Assembly (NCBI GenBank): GCA_018398805.1
Contig: JAGFBZ010000940.1
Span: 1,066,001 to 1,130,000 of the forward strand
Length of the DNA stretch: 64,000 bases
Direction: 5' to 3'
DNA from: Hirundichthys speculiger
Taxonomy: Eukaryota; Chordata; Actinopteri; Beloniformes; Exocoetidae
Shown here: in pieces, positions 22,450 to 35,285 of the stretch
How positions within the stretch are numbered: the first letter of the stretch is position 1
Layout of the letters: every line of letters begins with the position of its first letter
Made by a program: the position numbers and the translations under genes
The notes under the pieces: generated by a model
Databases searched by the model: none
What the model was told of the DNA's origin: nothing
The model's input: the letters and a program-made list of their open reading frames with translations, nothing else

Positions 22450-25400
22450 TATACTTACTTCAATCCTATTTACGGTCACGGGGGTCTACCAGGGCCTATC
22501 CCATTTGTTGGTGGGTGAAACGTGGGGCGGAAGATTATTCAGCATTAATCTCATATTTATATCAAACTAAGATGATGCAATAGAAAAAGAGGGGAGTTTG
22601 GCATAAAAAAGGTAACAAAACTGTCCTTTAAAGTGTTTTCCATTTATTTTTGAGGACAGTTTACAGAGGAGCGTTGCATAAAGTTGCTGGCTGATGAGTG
22701 ACCCTGCTGGAGGACAGGGGGAGGTCCACAACACATAAATCACCTCAGAAACAAAAACAGCCATTAGGATGGTCAGAATAAAAAAAAAAAACACTCACAT
22801 ATGAAGTGAGGAGATTGTTTCCTCGTGCCAGACTACCTGACACCACTGGCCGTCTCCTGTTGTTGTAAAGCTATGCTCTGAATATGCAAGTGTGCCCTCT
22901 GGTAGTGCTATGCCAAAAAGATTTATCGCACGGCATACCAATGGTTTACCTGGATTTATCCCCCAACTACAGGAGAGTGCTCTCCCTTGGAATAACATCC
23001 TGCCAAAAACAACTTCAGTCGAACGCTGCAGACAACAGCCAGACCCGCTGTTTCATGCACACTATAGAGTAAATGAAAAACACGCCTAAAGAAACTTGGC
23101 AATCAAATGCAGTAGTTAAATGTGGTTTCTCAACTTACACATCATTACTTTTTGGTGAAAACTCTGTATCTAAAAGTTGCATTTTGAGGGATTTAAGTAA
23201 TATTCTTAAACTTTTTTCTTTGCTTTCCTGCTGATGTGTAGCAGTTCATATAGATTTGACATAACCAAGTCTCCCGGAGGTTTGGAAAAGCTGGATAAAA
23301 AAAAAATACAGGAGATAATGTGTTCTCAAGTAGAAAAGTTCGGTTTGACTGACGAAAAAAAAAAGGACAAACTGAGAAATAAGCAAAGTCGTCATGGCTG
23401 CCATCCACAATAAATCCAAGGTAAAGGACGTCACAGCGCTGACCACACTGTTTGATTGACAGTCTATTTCTGAGAAGTGAAACGTGCCAACACCCACAGC
23501 GATGACTGAAGCTTAGCAACGGATCATTGGGGGAAAAAAATAGGTGCGCTAATTCAACTACGCGTTCCTATCTATGGATATTTATTATTAATGACATTAG
23601 TTAAGACTATTAGCCAGATATATAAATTCATGTTATAGATCTGAGAAGGTTTTTTTTTTTTAGCTAAAAACATATCAAGAATTAAAGTGTATTAATTATA
23701 TTAATATATGACAAGTCTAAGCAATCACATAAAGAAGTGAATTTTAAAGACATGATGGGAAGAAACAAATTTGCAATGGAAACATTTAGCACCACGTTGT
23801 TATCTCTGTGCTACTATAGTTAACTGAAGCTCATATTATTTCTGTGCACTCATTTCATTTCAGCTCAGTGTGACAGACATTACTTCTGTTTCACTGCTCT
23901 CCTTTTCGTCGTATAGAAAGTCTCAGTGGTCATAGGTTGTATTTTTTTAAGGCCACATTTTGCTACATACAGCAAATGAGATCAAAATGTGCTTGTTTGT
24001 TTTAGCTGTCTCATTCAGTGAGCACTTTTAATTGTTTTGTTCACATTTTTTTAATTAAATCTGTGCACAATACGATTCACCCTGAGACCACAGCGCACAT
24101 TCACGGCGACTTGGCTCTTTTTTTAACGAAAACATTATAATATGCTATGACAACATTTATATAATTTTAAAGAGGGTCTTAAATATCAAGAGCATGCTGT
24201 TTTTGCCAGATATACAATAACAGGAATAAGAAACAGCAGTGCATCGCAGAGCGCGAAGAGCAGAGACGAGAGAGCAAGAGAGAAATAAAGTTTTTTATTA
24301 CACTTTATTGGTAATTTTATGCTTGATTCACATCACATAAACCATTTTCAAACATAAACACTGGGCATTTTCTGGAGAAATGTGTAGATAATTTGTTCCA
24401 CCTCGCAGCGGGGGATTCCCTGCTGGAGCTGTGTTCTCAAACTGGAAATATTAGTGTCTGATACGATGTTTGCACAAAAAACACAGGACACGGTGCAAAG
24501 TGTGTTGCTGTTGAAATCACCGGATTGTGATTATAACACATCGAGACCGCCGTGTTTTTGCAACGTCAGTACCACATATATTCTAGCATATCCAAAATAT
24601 TACACTTGGAAATTTTTAAATTGTTCATAGGAGTGAGTGTGAGCATGAGTTTATTTTTATCTTGTTTATCTCTGTGTGGCCTTATGATGCATTGGCAGCC
24701 ATCCCAGCATGCACCCCACCAATGAGTTAGGCTTCAAAAATTCAGTTTGTGGCAAAAATGTAGGACTGAAAAGGGTTAATATGCTTTTTTTTTTTTTTTT
24801 TAATTTTTTTAGTTTTCACATGTTTCTCCACAGCTGAATGTAGACTGGCTGCAGAGCCAGCATGTCAGTTGTGCTTGTGTCACATTGAGTAGTTTGTACT
24901 GTGTTTGTACTGTGCAAGCGTTTGCATACACTGGCTGCTGGGAAAAAAAAAGAAACGGCGAAATGTTGGGATGTATTTTGAAAATACGGCCTGGTTTTAG
25001 CTCTGCTGCACTGCTTAATCAATACTGACGGCACCCATTGACACGATTCATGGTCAATAGGCTAAACGCACGCATCTGAAACACTTCATTACGCTAACTC
25101 ACGTTATAATGGCTAATAAATGTGTATGTTTTAACTCAGCAATGGCAATCTATCACCCTAAAACGCTGGACGATATGGGGGAAAGAGAGGCGGAGAGAGA
25201 AAAAAAATAGTTCAGAGGGAAGCAAAGAGAAGACAGAGAGATGGTTAAAAGTTTATAGAGTAGTGGAGTGGGCTAGAGAGAGGCAGGATTAGGTGAGGAG
25301 AGAGAGACCATGAAGACAGCAGCGTCAGTGTGTTGGGAACCTTGATCTTCTAAATTAAACTCTGACTAGAGGGAAGCGCAGCTCTGACTGCTCTTTCACA

Positions 25401-26690
25401 CCAGCGGCCCTGAACACACAAACTTACCACAACCTCCTAACCCCACTCACCACTCGCCTGCCAAAACACACACACGCATGTAACAGCACACACACACACT
25501 ACACACACCAGAGCACGGCGCGTACAAATCCCTGTAGACATGTGTATGTCCCCGTACACACAAAGTCTTTCAGGATTAAAAATAAATGACCATGATGACT
25601 GTGCCTAAAATAACTGGAGACGCACACAAGCATACGCTTATTGTACCCACATACAGTGCACAAAGGCCATCGTGCACACGCGCACACTCTCAGGGAGAGC
25701 CTACAAACTCACTGCGTTGCTTTTTTTCTTCACACCTGAGCTTAAATAGACCTGCAGCCACCGAAGCAACATCAAGACAGGATATGGACAGGAAGTGACC
25801 TAACAAGCAGAGGTCAGTAGGCACGCACGCTACATGACAAACGCTCTGACGCCTGTTCGTTCCTGTTGGAGGCTCCACTTCTGAAGCTGGGAATGCTGGG
25901 AAAGCTTTTCAAGCTTTCAGCGTGTTTCATGGTATGTTGGTTTGAACACGTTGTGATAATTACCGCTTTAAACAGCGGCGCTACATGCATGTACATTTCT
26001 GACGTTTCTGATAAAATCATGTCAGCGTAGGCGAAGCTTTTAACGGACATTATTTAAAAACCAAACACGTCACAAAATCCATCAGTGCTTTGGTGCAATC
26101 GGTAATCTCTAACAAACAAGAACAATTCCTGGCAAATGGGGAAAAAGACGGGAAGTCCCAAAACACTATAAAATCCCAACACATCTGTGTCCAGAAACTG
26201 ACTCCCAAAGAGATGAACCGCTGCTCGTAGCATCGGGATCCATGTCGAGACGGAGAGCCTTCAGACCTTAATCTCCTGTCTCCTTTTCCAGTCGTCTCAA
26301 GTGTCAAAAAAGACTCACGCTGCACATTGTGTTTATGTTTTACATGCTCTTATCTAAGTATAACCACAGTATCTTATAGACCAGACCCAGACAAGAAGAC
26401 AGTGGCAGGAAAGTAGTGAGGTTAAAGCAGGTATGTTAGGATGTTATTGCAGCTTTTGGGAAAAGGGCTATTTGCACTAATACAAATTAATTAAGTGCCC
26501 TCAATTCAAGAACAGATGATTGAAAGTTTCAGTTCATATGTAGGACTGTGTATGGTGAATCAAAGGAACTGTACTCTACTGTGAAACAGATCTGACATAT
26601 AAAGGGTGTTTTAAGGTTATTTGGGTTGGTAATCCTAATAATGGAGATAATACCAAGTGACATGTTGGTTATCAGCTCTGGAAGTAACTC
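22450..26690. other. Gene-poor interval
   Basis: Nothing convincing was found. Short frames over 22567-22794 and 23193-23519 on the minus strand encode hydrophobic peptides, but I could not connect them by splicing or match them to a family. CA-rich microsatellite sequence lies near 25463-25510 and poly-T near 24786-24801. Confidence 0.5.
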
Positions 26691-26694
26691 TGGC

Positions 26695-27033
26695 ATCATC
26701 ACCTCCACCAAGGAGGTCATGTTTTTGCCGGCGTTTATCTGTTTATCTGTGATCAAGATAACTCAAAAAGTTATGGATGGATTTTTATGAATTTTCAGGA
26801 GTTGTCAGAAATGTGAAAAGGAAGACCTGATTTCATTTTGGCTGTGATCCGGAAGAAATCCTGGATTCTGGATCACTTTCAAATTTTCCATAACATTGCG
26901 GTAAATGGGGCCAAAAATTATTTTTTCTCAATATCTCCGTTAATTATTACCCAAAAGTAATGAAATTTGACTCAGGGATTGACAATGGGAACCGCTATCA
27001 AATTTCAAAGGTTGATTTTGTTGCAATCTGTAA
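26695..27033. repeat. Dispersed teleost repeat
   Basis: Contains the recognisable blocks CCTCCACCAAGGAGGTCATG and ACTCAAAAAGTTATGGATGG of a common fish interspersed repeat. It abuts the L2 tail at 27035. The class is unknown to me. Confidence 0.5.
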
Positions 27034-27034
27034 A

Positions 27035-27445
27035 TCGCTATATGGCGCTTTACAGAGTCCCAGAGCATGACCTCCGAGCAAATATCATTAACTAAAAAAT
27101 AACATTGAATCCTAATCAAGGATAATGGCAGGTAAAAAACTCCCACAGAGGGAGAAAAAAAACCTTTAAGCCAAGCAGTGGCAAGAAAAAACTCCACTTT
27201 AAGAGGAAGAAACCTTGAGCAGGACCTGGATCATATGGAGGGACCTTCCTGATGAAGACCAGCTGGGTAAAGAAAGAAAAGAGGGGAGACAGGACAGAGA
27301 GAGGATGGAGGACAGAGAGAGAAAAGCACACAAATAACTAAATATAATGACCATATAAACAAAAACATAAACAGATGGAGGTAGCAGCGCTGAGGTGAGA
27401 TGGTCAGAGGACCAGGTCGCCGATCACCACGCCAGACGGCACCCG
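27035..27445 (-). repeat. L2 LINE 3' region, 5'-truncated copy
   Basis: On the minus strand this gives the long version of the L2 3' UTR seen at 53100-53257 plus 55384-55775: GGCGACCTGGTCCTCTG, the CCATCTGTTTATG block, the CTGTCCTC pyrimidine tract, CAGCTGGTCTTCATCAGG, TTCTTCCTCTTAAAGTGGAG and TTAATGATATTTGC. The terminal AATTGAA repeat is eroded. Confidence 0.85.
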
Positions 27446-27449
27446 AAAC

Positions 27450-29840
27450 ACATCCACAACAAATGTTTGTTTAATCTTAAGACCTGTAATATTTGTTGTC
27501 ATTGTGTCATTTTTTATGTAAATTGAGGGAGCAGAAGCATTATCGGCCACATTTATAGGCCCAAGAAAATCAGATGTCCATAATCGGTCATCGGCTAAGG
27601 GTGATGGAAAAAAAATGGTATCAGCATCGGCCTTAAAAAAACCATGGTCGATCCCTACTATAGTATATATAGATAAGTACGTATCTGTCTAATAAAGCTT
27701 CAAATGCTAAAAAGGTAAGAGCAGCATAAAAGTATCATAACTTTTTTTTTTTTTCCATGTGTAGATTTTTGTACTTGTTTAAATGAATTATCTGGTCACT
27801 TCTGCTTCTCTGAAAGGAAAATCATTATCTTAAAACCGCCAAATATGAAGCTGTAAATTTAAAGCGTAAACTAACGCAAATGTTACACGAAACCAAGTAT
27901 GTGTTGTTTGTTCCGTATTTTGACAATTCATTTCCTAAAATGAGCCAATTAAAGGACAAATCTTTTCACTTCGCCTCCACTGAGACTCATCTACGCAGCT
28001 GCCGGTGCAGCGAGGTGGATGAACTCGCCATCATGTGTTTCCCACACACAGCTACAAATGCAGCTTTAATTGCCGTCACTCACCTCATACACACCCCCTG
28101 TTACACCTCAGCGGTGGACAGAGCGGTGAAAGTTGGGCACAGGAAGGAGCGTGGAGGAGTGAGGGGTGAGGCCGACGTGGGTGCCACAGGAGGGAGAACA
28201 GAAAGATACAGTGAGGCCTTTAAATCGGCGCAGGGAGACAGCGGGGTCACTGTGTTTGGGCCGGGCCGGGTCCCGCTCATGTCTCCCTCTCACTTTCACT
28301 TTCTCGCTCTCCGTCCCAGGAGCTGCTTCTCATTAAGTCTATTTGTTTTGGCAGACTCACAGTGGCACTTAGCAGCAGAACACTTGCCCACGTGTGTGCA
28401 TGTAGGCTTACATGCGTCTAATGCACACATGCACAGTTTTTGTTTGTTTTGGCAGTGACCAGGTGCCACTTAGCAGAGCCTTTAAACGCCAGTGATCACC
28501 CAAACACACCACCATGTTTACTTTCGCCAAGCTTGGACTCACAAAAAATTTATGCAAGAAATTTGGATTTTTTTTTTTTTTTTCTTAGTTCAACTTCATT
28601 CCCTCAATAACACGTTGTGTCCTCATGCTAATCAGGCTACTCCTAATGGTGCAGGATGAAAAAGATTGATTTTACCTGAACTTTAATTATATCTTTCTTT
28701 TTTTTTATTGTATTCTCTAATCATAAGAAACTGCTGTTTATCCTTTGTTTTATTTTTTTTTCTTTTCTTTATGTTGATTTATTAATTTCTGTGCACTATT
28801 TAGAGATTTGCACTTCAAGTAAACTTAAGAACTTAAAGATTAATTTCAATATCCATGATGAATGAAGACTACTTGTGTCATTCGTGTGTGATTATTCTGC
28901 ACATCCTGTTCAGTATATGACAAATAAAATCATTTAAACACCAAAAAAGTAATGAGAGTTGTAACAGAAAGTAATGAAAAAAAAAAAAACAACAAAGACA
29001 TCTGTGTACTGTGCTGCTGAAATAACGTCAGTGTTAATAAATGGCTCATATCCATCCAACTCTATGATGGATGTAGACACCTTCACATCTTACTGGTAGA
29101 TTACTGGTTTGAAGTCTCAACTGTCATTTGACCATCGCTGTTTTAGGTAAAAGATGTTCCTGACTGAGAACACAAACTTTAATATTTATCCACTGAATCT
29201 TGACCATAGTTCTCCTCCGTTGCTAAAATTGGCAGTGAGACTAATTCTGCATATCTCAAAGCAGATCAAATGTCTTTCGGCTTGTGATTCATGTCAACTA
29301 AATTGTGGGGGAATAATGTTTTTTTTTTTTTTTTTTTTAGCATACAGCATCAGTGGCTCTCGTGTTTATGTTCTGCAGAATTCTGACACCTTGGGTTTAG
29401 ATGGAACTGATAATGCCTCTTAAAGAGGCCCGGTATAATGACGCCGCTCTCGTGGCCAAACCAGAGAAAAATCTACATGAGACGGCCATTCCAGCCCACA
29501 ACACACCCTCAAGCCACTGTACACAAGCTGAACACACAGAACAGGAAACAAACGAAGCGTTGTCTTCTCGTACCAAGTGTAATTTGGATCCCAGTCCTTC
29601 TAATTTTCTGTCTGAGACGGCCTGTGGACGGGTTGCGTATGAGCCTGTTAGGTTTGGGTTTCCCTGCACACACCAGAATACCATAAACAGTATGATCATT
29701 CTCAGGATCTGGCGCATGCACAGACATGTGTGTAGATATATATGCACATGGAGTATTCACATATATGTGCACACACACCTGTGCACACATCCAGACAGAT
29801 TTGACTGTGCCTTGAGTAGCTATGAAGCTATTGTACACAT
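27450..29840. other. Gene-poor interval with long incidental ORFs
   Basis: A 192-codon frame (27880-28458, +) and a 147-codon frame (29401-29844, +) are open but show no domain, codon pattern or splice structure I recognise, and other frames are open over the same DNA. They are left unassigned. Confidence 0.4.
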
Positions 29841-29850
29841 GTAGAATGGC

Positions 29851-29899
29851 CTCTCTCTCTCTCTCTCTCTTTCACTCTCTCTCTCTCTCTCTCTCTCTA
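29851..29899. repeat. (CT)n microsatellite
   Basis: A CT dinucleotide tract with one TTTCA interruption. Confidence 0.95.
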
Positions 29900-30393
29900 G
29901 CACAATGCAGATAACTGAACTGTGAACACACACTCCATTCAGCGAGCACTCTCTAGAGGAGTGTTTTCCAACAGGGTCCAGACGCACTACAGCCCTGTGG
30001 TCAAAAATGCTTCTCAATGATGTTGGATTATAACCAACAGGCACTCTTTTCTTTGGAAGAATGGGCAGCACTCCTGCAGTTAAAAAAAAAAACCACTTGT
30101 GATATACAAAAAAAGCATTATTGGAAGTGGGGCATATATAAGAGCATTTACCTGACCATAAAATGAATCAAATGACAGAATCAGCTTGTAAAAAAGAGAC
30201 TTGCTCTGCAAATTTGGTTGTTTTATGCAAAAAGATGAGAAAATAAGCTATTTGGAAATGTTTGTTTTATATTTTTTCATGTGCTATAAACCCATCAATG
30301 AACTAATATGAATACAAAAAAAAAAAGCTAATAAGCCAAGAGTTGTAAATTAGTTGTGGTATCTTTGGTTTTTGAATGGCAAAAGGAAAAGTT

Positions 30394-30580
30394 TAGGGCT
30401 GCTGTCCTGCAGGTTTTGCATGTTTCCCTGCTTTAACACACCTGATCTTAATTAATGGCCGTCATCATCTTGTCATTAAAGGCCAGCAAATGTCTGTTAA
30501 TGACGCAGTCACTTGTATCAGGGTGTGTAGAAGGAGGGAAACATCCTAAAACCTGCAGGACAGAAACTGGAGACGGCTGG
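30394..30580. mobile_element. Palindromic hAT-like MITE fragment
   Basis: The left arm GCTGTCCTGCAGGTTTTGCA with TTTCCCTGC and the right arm (30537-30562; reverse complement CTGTCCTGCAGGTTTTAGGA with TTTCCCT) form a long inverted repeat around CACACCTGAT and ATCAGGGTGTG. It is the same family as the element at 12443-12771. Confidence 0.65.
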
Positions 30581-30969
30581 TTTAGGGTAAAAGTATCGTT
30601 GCTGAAGTTGAACTATGGGAATTTTTACAAATTGCTACATTAAATCTCTTGCCCAAATAGTTCAAACTAAGAATGAGTGACTGCGGTGAAGCCTTTTACT
30701 TAAGGTTAAAAAGCTGGAGAACACACATGGAAAGATTCAGCTCCAGTTGAAGAGAAACTCCAAACAACACTGAGGAGGAAAGGTGTAACTTTCCCTTGTT
30801 TGTGTGTTTCAGCAGTGCTTGGTGAGATACTCTCACTGCCAGAGGCTATAGAGCAAAAAAAGAAAAAAAAAAAAGTGTGTGCAGGTCAAACTGTGGCAGG
30901 GGAATGCAGCAATGATAAATGATACAGACAGCACGCAAAACGTTTTTAGTTTGTCACATGTAGTGCAAG

Positions 30970-31600
30970 AAATCATATTCTCAAAAATGGGGGTCGTTTT
31001 ATAATCGAGGTCTAGACTTTTCTATCGTCGTTACACATCTGAGCCACTAGATGGAGCCGCACCGACGTAACCAGTAAGAACAGAGCACCACAGTGAAGCA
31101 TGGAGCAGGATCTGATGTCAAATAGAGGAACCACGTGACCGAAAGGTTTGTTGCAGTCCAGAATTTATTTGTTTTTTACAGACTGAATTATTAATGTTGT
31201 TCTTGAAACCGAATATAACTGGACTTTGATGTTTCTGCAGTTACTGACATCATTAATGCAGTTATTGAACTACATGGTTGATGCTGATTCACTGAGTCAT
31301 AGTCTCAGATTTGAAGAGAATAAAGGTTATTTAATAGTACTATACCTTGATCTTAAATAACATGGAGACCTGACACGTACCTGACCTTAATTATGGTACC
31401 AGACTTCCCGAAAAAGATAAAATCATTAAAATGTTTAATAATACAGCAGAATGTTATCTCTGTGTGATTTTTTTCCCCATAGTAATTGTACAATAAAAAA
31501 GTAATTTTATGAATAACCTTATTGTCTTCATCATATATATTTTTTACTAAATTATATTTGGAAAATAGGGTTTGAGAGTCGTCTTAATTTGGGCCTATTT
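30970..31600. repeat. Dispersed repeat sharing an internal block with the 44.8-kb MITE
   Basis: Between about 31100 and 31200 this shares GGAGCAGGATCTGATGT, TTTGTTGCAGTCCAGAATTT and AGACTGAATTATTAAT with 45390-45480. Its ends carry two direct GTCGT(T/C)TTA blocks (31003 and 31580). No TIR or duplication was resolved. Confidence 0.45.
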
Positions 31601-31844
31601 ATAACTAACTATTTTGTGAAGTCACAGTTCATGGAGGCTGGCATTTTTAGGAAAGACCGGTCTTTTCTAGACACTGGTAAGGGTCCTCAAAATCAGTAAC
31701 TTCTTCAATTTTCCTGTAGCAAAGTTCCCTCCTTACAAGGTCAAGTCTCATTAACAAATAGGTTTGCAATTATTATTATGACTTAATTATTTTTCTTGCA
31801 AATCAGCCAGAATGCTGTCTCCCAGGCTTCAGACTATTCAGTTC

Positions 31845-31995
31845 TATGGCATCTATTGCAAAAGACCCAGACCATGATCCCTGAGGAAAAATGAATAGTG
31901 AGAAGTAGTGGCGAGTCAAAAACTCCCCAACTGGGAGGAAACATTTAAGCCAAACAGTGGCACACAAAAAAACTAATCTTTAAATCCCCTTTCTG
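31845..31995 (-). repeat. L2 LINE 3' tail, degraded
   Basis: On the minus strand it retains AGTTTTTGACTCGCC, TGCCACTGTTTGGCTTAAAT and GATCATGGTCTGGGTC, equivalent to the L2 3' UTR seen elsewhere in the window. Both ends are missing. Confidence 0.65.
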
Positions 31996-32024
31996 GGTGA
32001 AGTCTAACTTTTTAGTGTCAATTA

Positions 32025-32216
32025 CAGTGCTGTGAAAAAGTATTTCCCTTTACAGAGTTCTCCTGTTTTTGCTGTTTTGTCACAGTTACATGTTTCAGAT
32101 CATCAAACTAATTTTTATATCAGACAAAGATAAATTAAATAAATACAAATAAATTAGCTTTTAAATGATGATTTCATTTATTAAGGGATAAAAAAGCAAT
32201 CTAACCCAACCTGGTC
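32025..32216. repeat. Left part of a dispersed DNA repeat interrupted by L2
   Basis: Starts CAGTGCTGTGAAAAAGTATT, the beginning of a very common fish interspersed repeat, and runs to AACCCAACCTGG. The order of motifs I remember then continues in 34797-35030, so the L2 copy between them probably inserted here. Confidence 0.55.
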
Positions 32217-34796
32217 TCATAGCAGGTTGACTGGTGCACTCTGGCCAACTCAGTTTATCCGTGGATTCCTGCAGCTCTCACTCTAACTTTATGAGCTTCT
32301 TTAAAGGTGAAAGCGTCAGAATTAGAGAAGAAATCAACCAAGTCCAACCACCAACGTCTGTGGCCATTTCTACAGCTTTGGTAACTTCTTCCGGACCTGA
32401 CCTGACTCCTATAGACTTCTCTGAACCGACCTCAACCATCAGTAAAGCAAAACCATCTACGTGTCCCCGTCCCATCTCGACTACTCAAAAAGGTTTTTAC
32501 TTTTATTATTAGGTCAGATTAACGTATCCCTAAAATAAGGATATGTACCACAGGTTTTTAAAGTTGCAGTAATTAAACCTTTACTTAAAAAAACATATCT
32601 TGACCCAGACATTTTAGAGAATTATAGACCAATATCCAACCTCCCAAGTAGTTGCAAGCCACTTCAAAGAAAGCTTCATCTTGTACCCCACTCTTCTGGC
32701 TCTTCTCCGGGCTCCTCTTCCCCCTTATTCTTCCTTTCAGTGCAATTAAATATCAACGGGATTCTTTACATGAAGATGCTTGGGCTCTCACCCTAACCTC
32801 GTATCATGACTGACTTTTTATTAGCTTCTTTTTCTTCGACCTCTCCCGACAACCTGCATAGAAATTATTTATTTGAAGTTTTTCAGTCAGGGTTCAGAAT
32901 ACATCATTGCACTGAAACGGTGCTGGTTAGAGTCACCAACGACCTCCTTATGGCCTCAGATAATGGACTAGTGTCCATACTAGTTCTGGCTGGACCTCTG
33001 CTGTTTTTGATACCGGTGATCACAGCAGTTTACTGCACAGATTAGAGCACATTATTGGGATTAAAGGGGTTCCATTTCATTCATGTTAATGACGTTTCTT
33101 CTTCACAGACGAGGCTCTGCCATGGCGTCCCACAGGGTTCAGTTTTAGGGATGATCGTCTTTACTCCATACATGCTGCCCCCTGAGAAATATTATCCAGA
33201 GCTTTTCATGATGATACGCAGCTGTATTTATCATGAAGCCAGGCGAAACAGAACCGTTAGCCAAACTTCAGGCATGTCTTAAGGACATTAAGACCTGGAT
33301 GTTCACAAACTTTTTGCTTTTTCATTTTGATAAATAGAGTTTATTGTTTTTGGTACCAAACACCTTAGGAATGTATCAACCAATTTTATGGTGGTCTCCA
33401 GTACAGCTGTGAGAAACCTCTGAGTGTTATTCGATAAAGATATATCATTTAAACAGCATATTAAACAGATTTATAAGACAGCGCTCTTTCACCTCTGGAA
33501 TATCACCAAGATTAGGAGCATCCTCTCCCAGGGTGATGCTGAAAAACTAACCCACACATTTGTCACTTCTAGACTGGATGATTGTGCTGCGTTATTAGCA
33601 GTTTGTCCAAGTAATTCTCTGAATAGCCTCCAGCTGATCCAAAATGCAGCAACGAGAGTGCTGACAGGAATCAGCATGCCTCTTCCCATGTTAGCCTCTC
33701 TCCATTGGCTTCCCATAAAATTTTGAATCAAATTCAAAATTCAGTTACTCTCATATAAGGCCCTTAATGGTCAAACTCCTCGTTATTTACAAGACCTGAT
33801 AACACCTCATGCTCCTAATAGAGCTCTCTGCTCTCAAAGTGTAGGTTTACTTGTAGTTCCTTGAATATCCAGAAGTAGATTTTGTAAGGCCTTCTGTTGT
33901 CAGACACCTTTATTATGGAACCAGCTACCAGTTTGGGTTCAGGAGGCCGACACCACCTCCATCTTTAAAACTAAACTGAAAACATCTCTGTTTAGAAAAG
34001 CCTATAGTTAGTCTAAACTATAGTGTGTAGGGTTTAATAGTTATAGCTACAGTTACAGGAATGGCTGAAGACCAGACTAGAGCAGGCTGGTCTGAAACAC
34101 GCCCTGTGCAAATATTATTAACATAAGTAATATTATAAAATTGTAATTAATGAGCACCTCATAAATGTAACTGTGCTTCACTGTACCTGTAGTTTTTTTT
34201 TGTGCTGACCTGTACCGCCCTGCTCCTCTTTTTCTTTCTGTACATGTTTGCAGAGTTTCCAGAGCTACATGCTAACCTGCAGTTCCACCCTCTGACCCTC
34301 CCAGCGTTTACCTCCACCTGTGTCTGTATAGATGTCTCTGGGATATCAACTAACATCATCTATCATGCTGACCTGCAGTCTGACCCTCCGACCACCTCAG
34401 TGTTGCTGCCCACATCTGTTTATATAGTCATCTCTGTAGTTCATATACTAACAATGTACCAGTCAGAATATAAGTGCATAAAATTCTTAGGTCTCCAGCT
34501 AATGGATAATTACTATTAGATACATTTTTTTTCTGTATAACATTGCCAAGATATGTGTGCCTCTCCTCTCTGTGTCCTATCTCCCTCCATTTTATTCCTT
34601 TACCCAGCTGTTCTTTGGCAGGAAAGTCCTCTAGGGAGTTTTTTTTTTTACTTGCCATTGTTTATTTAATTAGGATTTAGTTATATTACTTTTGTTAGTA
34701 ACATTTGCTTAGGGGTCATGCTCTGGGCCTCTGAAAAGCACCTGGAGACAATTTGTATTGTAACAGATGCTATACAAATAAAGTTCAATTGACCTG
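32217..34796 (+). mobile_element. L2-clade LINE, 5'-truncated and decayed
   Basis: A non-LTR retrotransposon copy covering the second half of the RT ORF and the 3' UTR. Readable blocks in order: FMSFFKGESVRIREEI (32290), an RT segment with GVPQGSVLG (33125-33150), HIKQIYKTALFHLWNITKIR (33450-33510), NSLQLIQNAATRVLTG (33625-33675), SLHWLPIKF (33700-33726), and the tail CTATACAAATAAAGTTCAAT at 34770. The frame is broken by many stops and shifts, and the YADD box is damaged. It is the same family as 49320-55775, but more decayed and therefore probably older. Confidence 0.88.
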
Positions 34797-35040
34797 AATA
34801 TGAAAAGTAATAGGCGCCCCTAACTCTGGTTAGGTTATCCCATCCTTGGAGGCAACAACTGCATTCTAACTGGTAGTGAGTCTTTCACATTACTGTGGAG
34901 TAATTGTGACCCACTCTTCTTTGCAGAATAGTTTTAAATCAGCCACATTGGAAGGTTTTTCTGTCCTACAAAGAATGTTCTCTGGAGTTGTAGTCACCAA
35001 GTATCAATTTCCAAGTACTCCACTCCAGACCTTGCACATT
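34797..35040. repeat. Right part of the DNA repeat interrupted by L2
   Basis: Resumes with GTAATAGGCGCCCCTAACTC and includes GAGTCTTTCACATTACTGTG and CCCACTCTTCTTTGCAGAAT, the known order in this fish repeat. It pairs with 32025-32216 across the L2 insertion. Confidence 0.55.
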
Positions 35041-35285
35041 TAGAATTGAGAAACAGCCATTGTATATCCAAACACCAGCAAATATTTATTTATTTATCTA
35101 TTATTTGTTTGTTTGTTTCTATATGCTTGCCCTTTTTTTTTTTAATTACAAGCAACTATTTACAAGCTTAGACTTGTACAACAGCTCTGACTCTACATCA
35201 CGTTGTACTGTTCAAACCCTCTCAGTCAATGTCATCAACACATTGTTTATCAAACTAATTAATTAATTAATAATTTAATGAAGAT

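Noticed and set aside
22567..23519. Minus-strand hydrophobic frames resembling a small membrane protein
   Set aside because: The frames begin in poly-T-rich sequence, cannot be joined by good splice sites and match no family I know.
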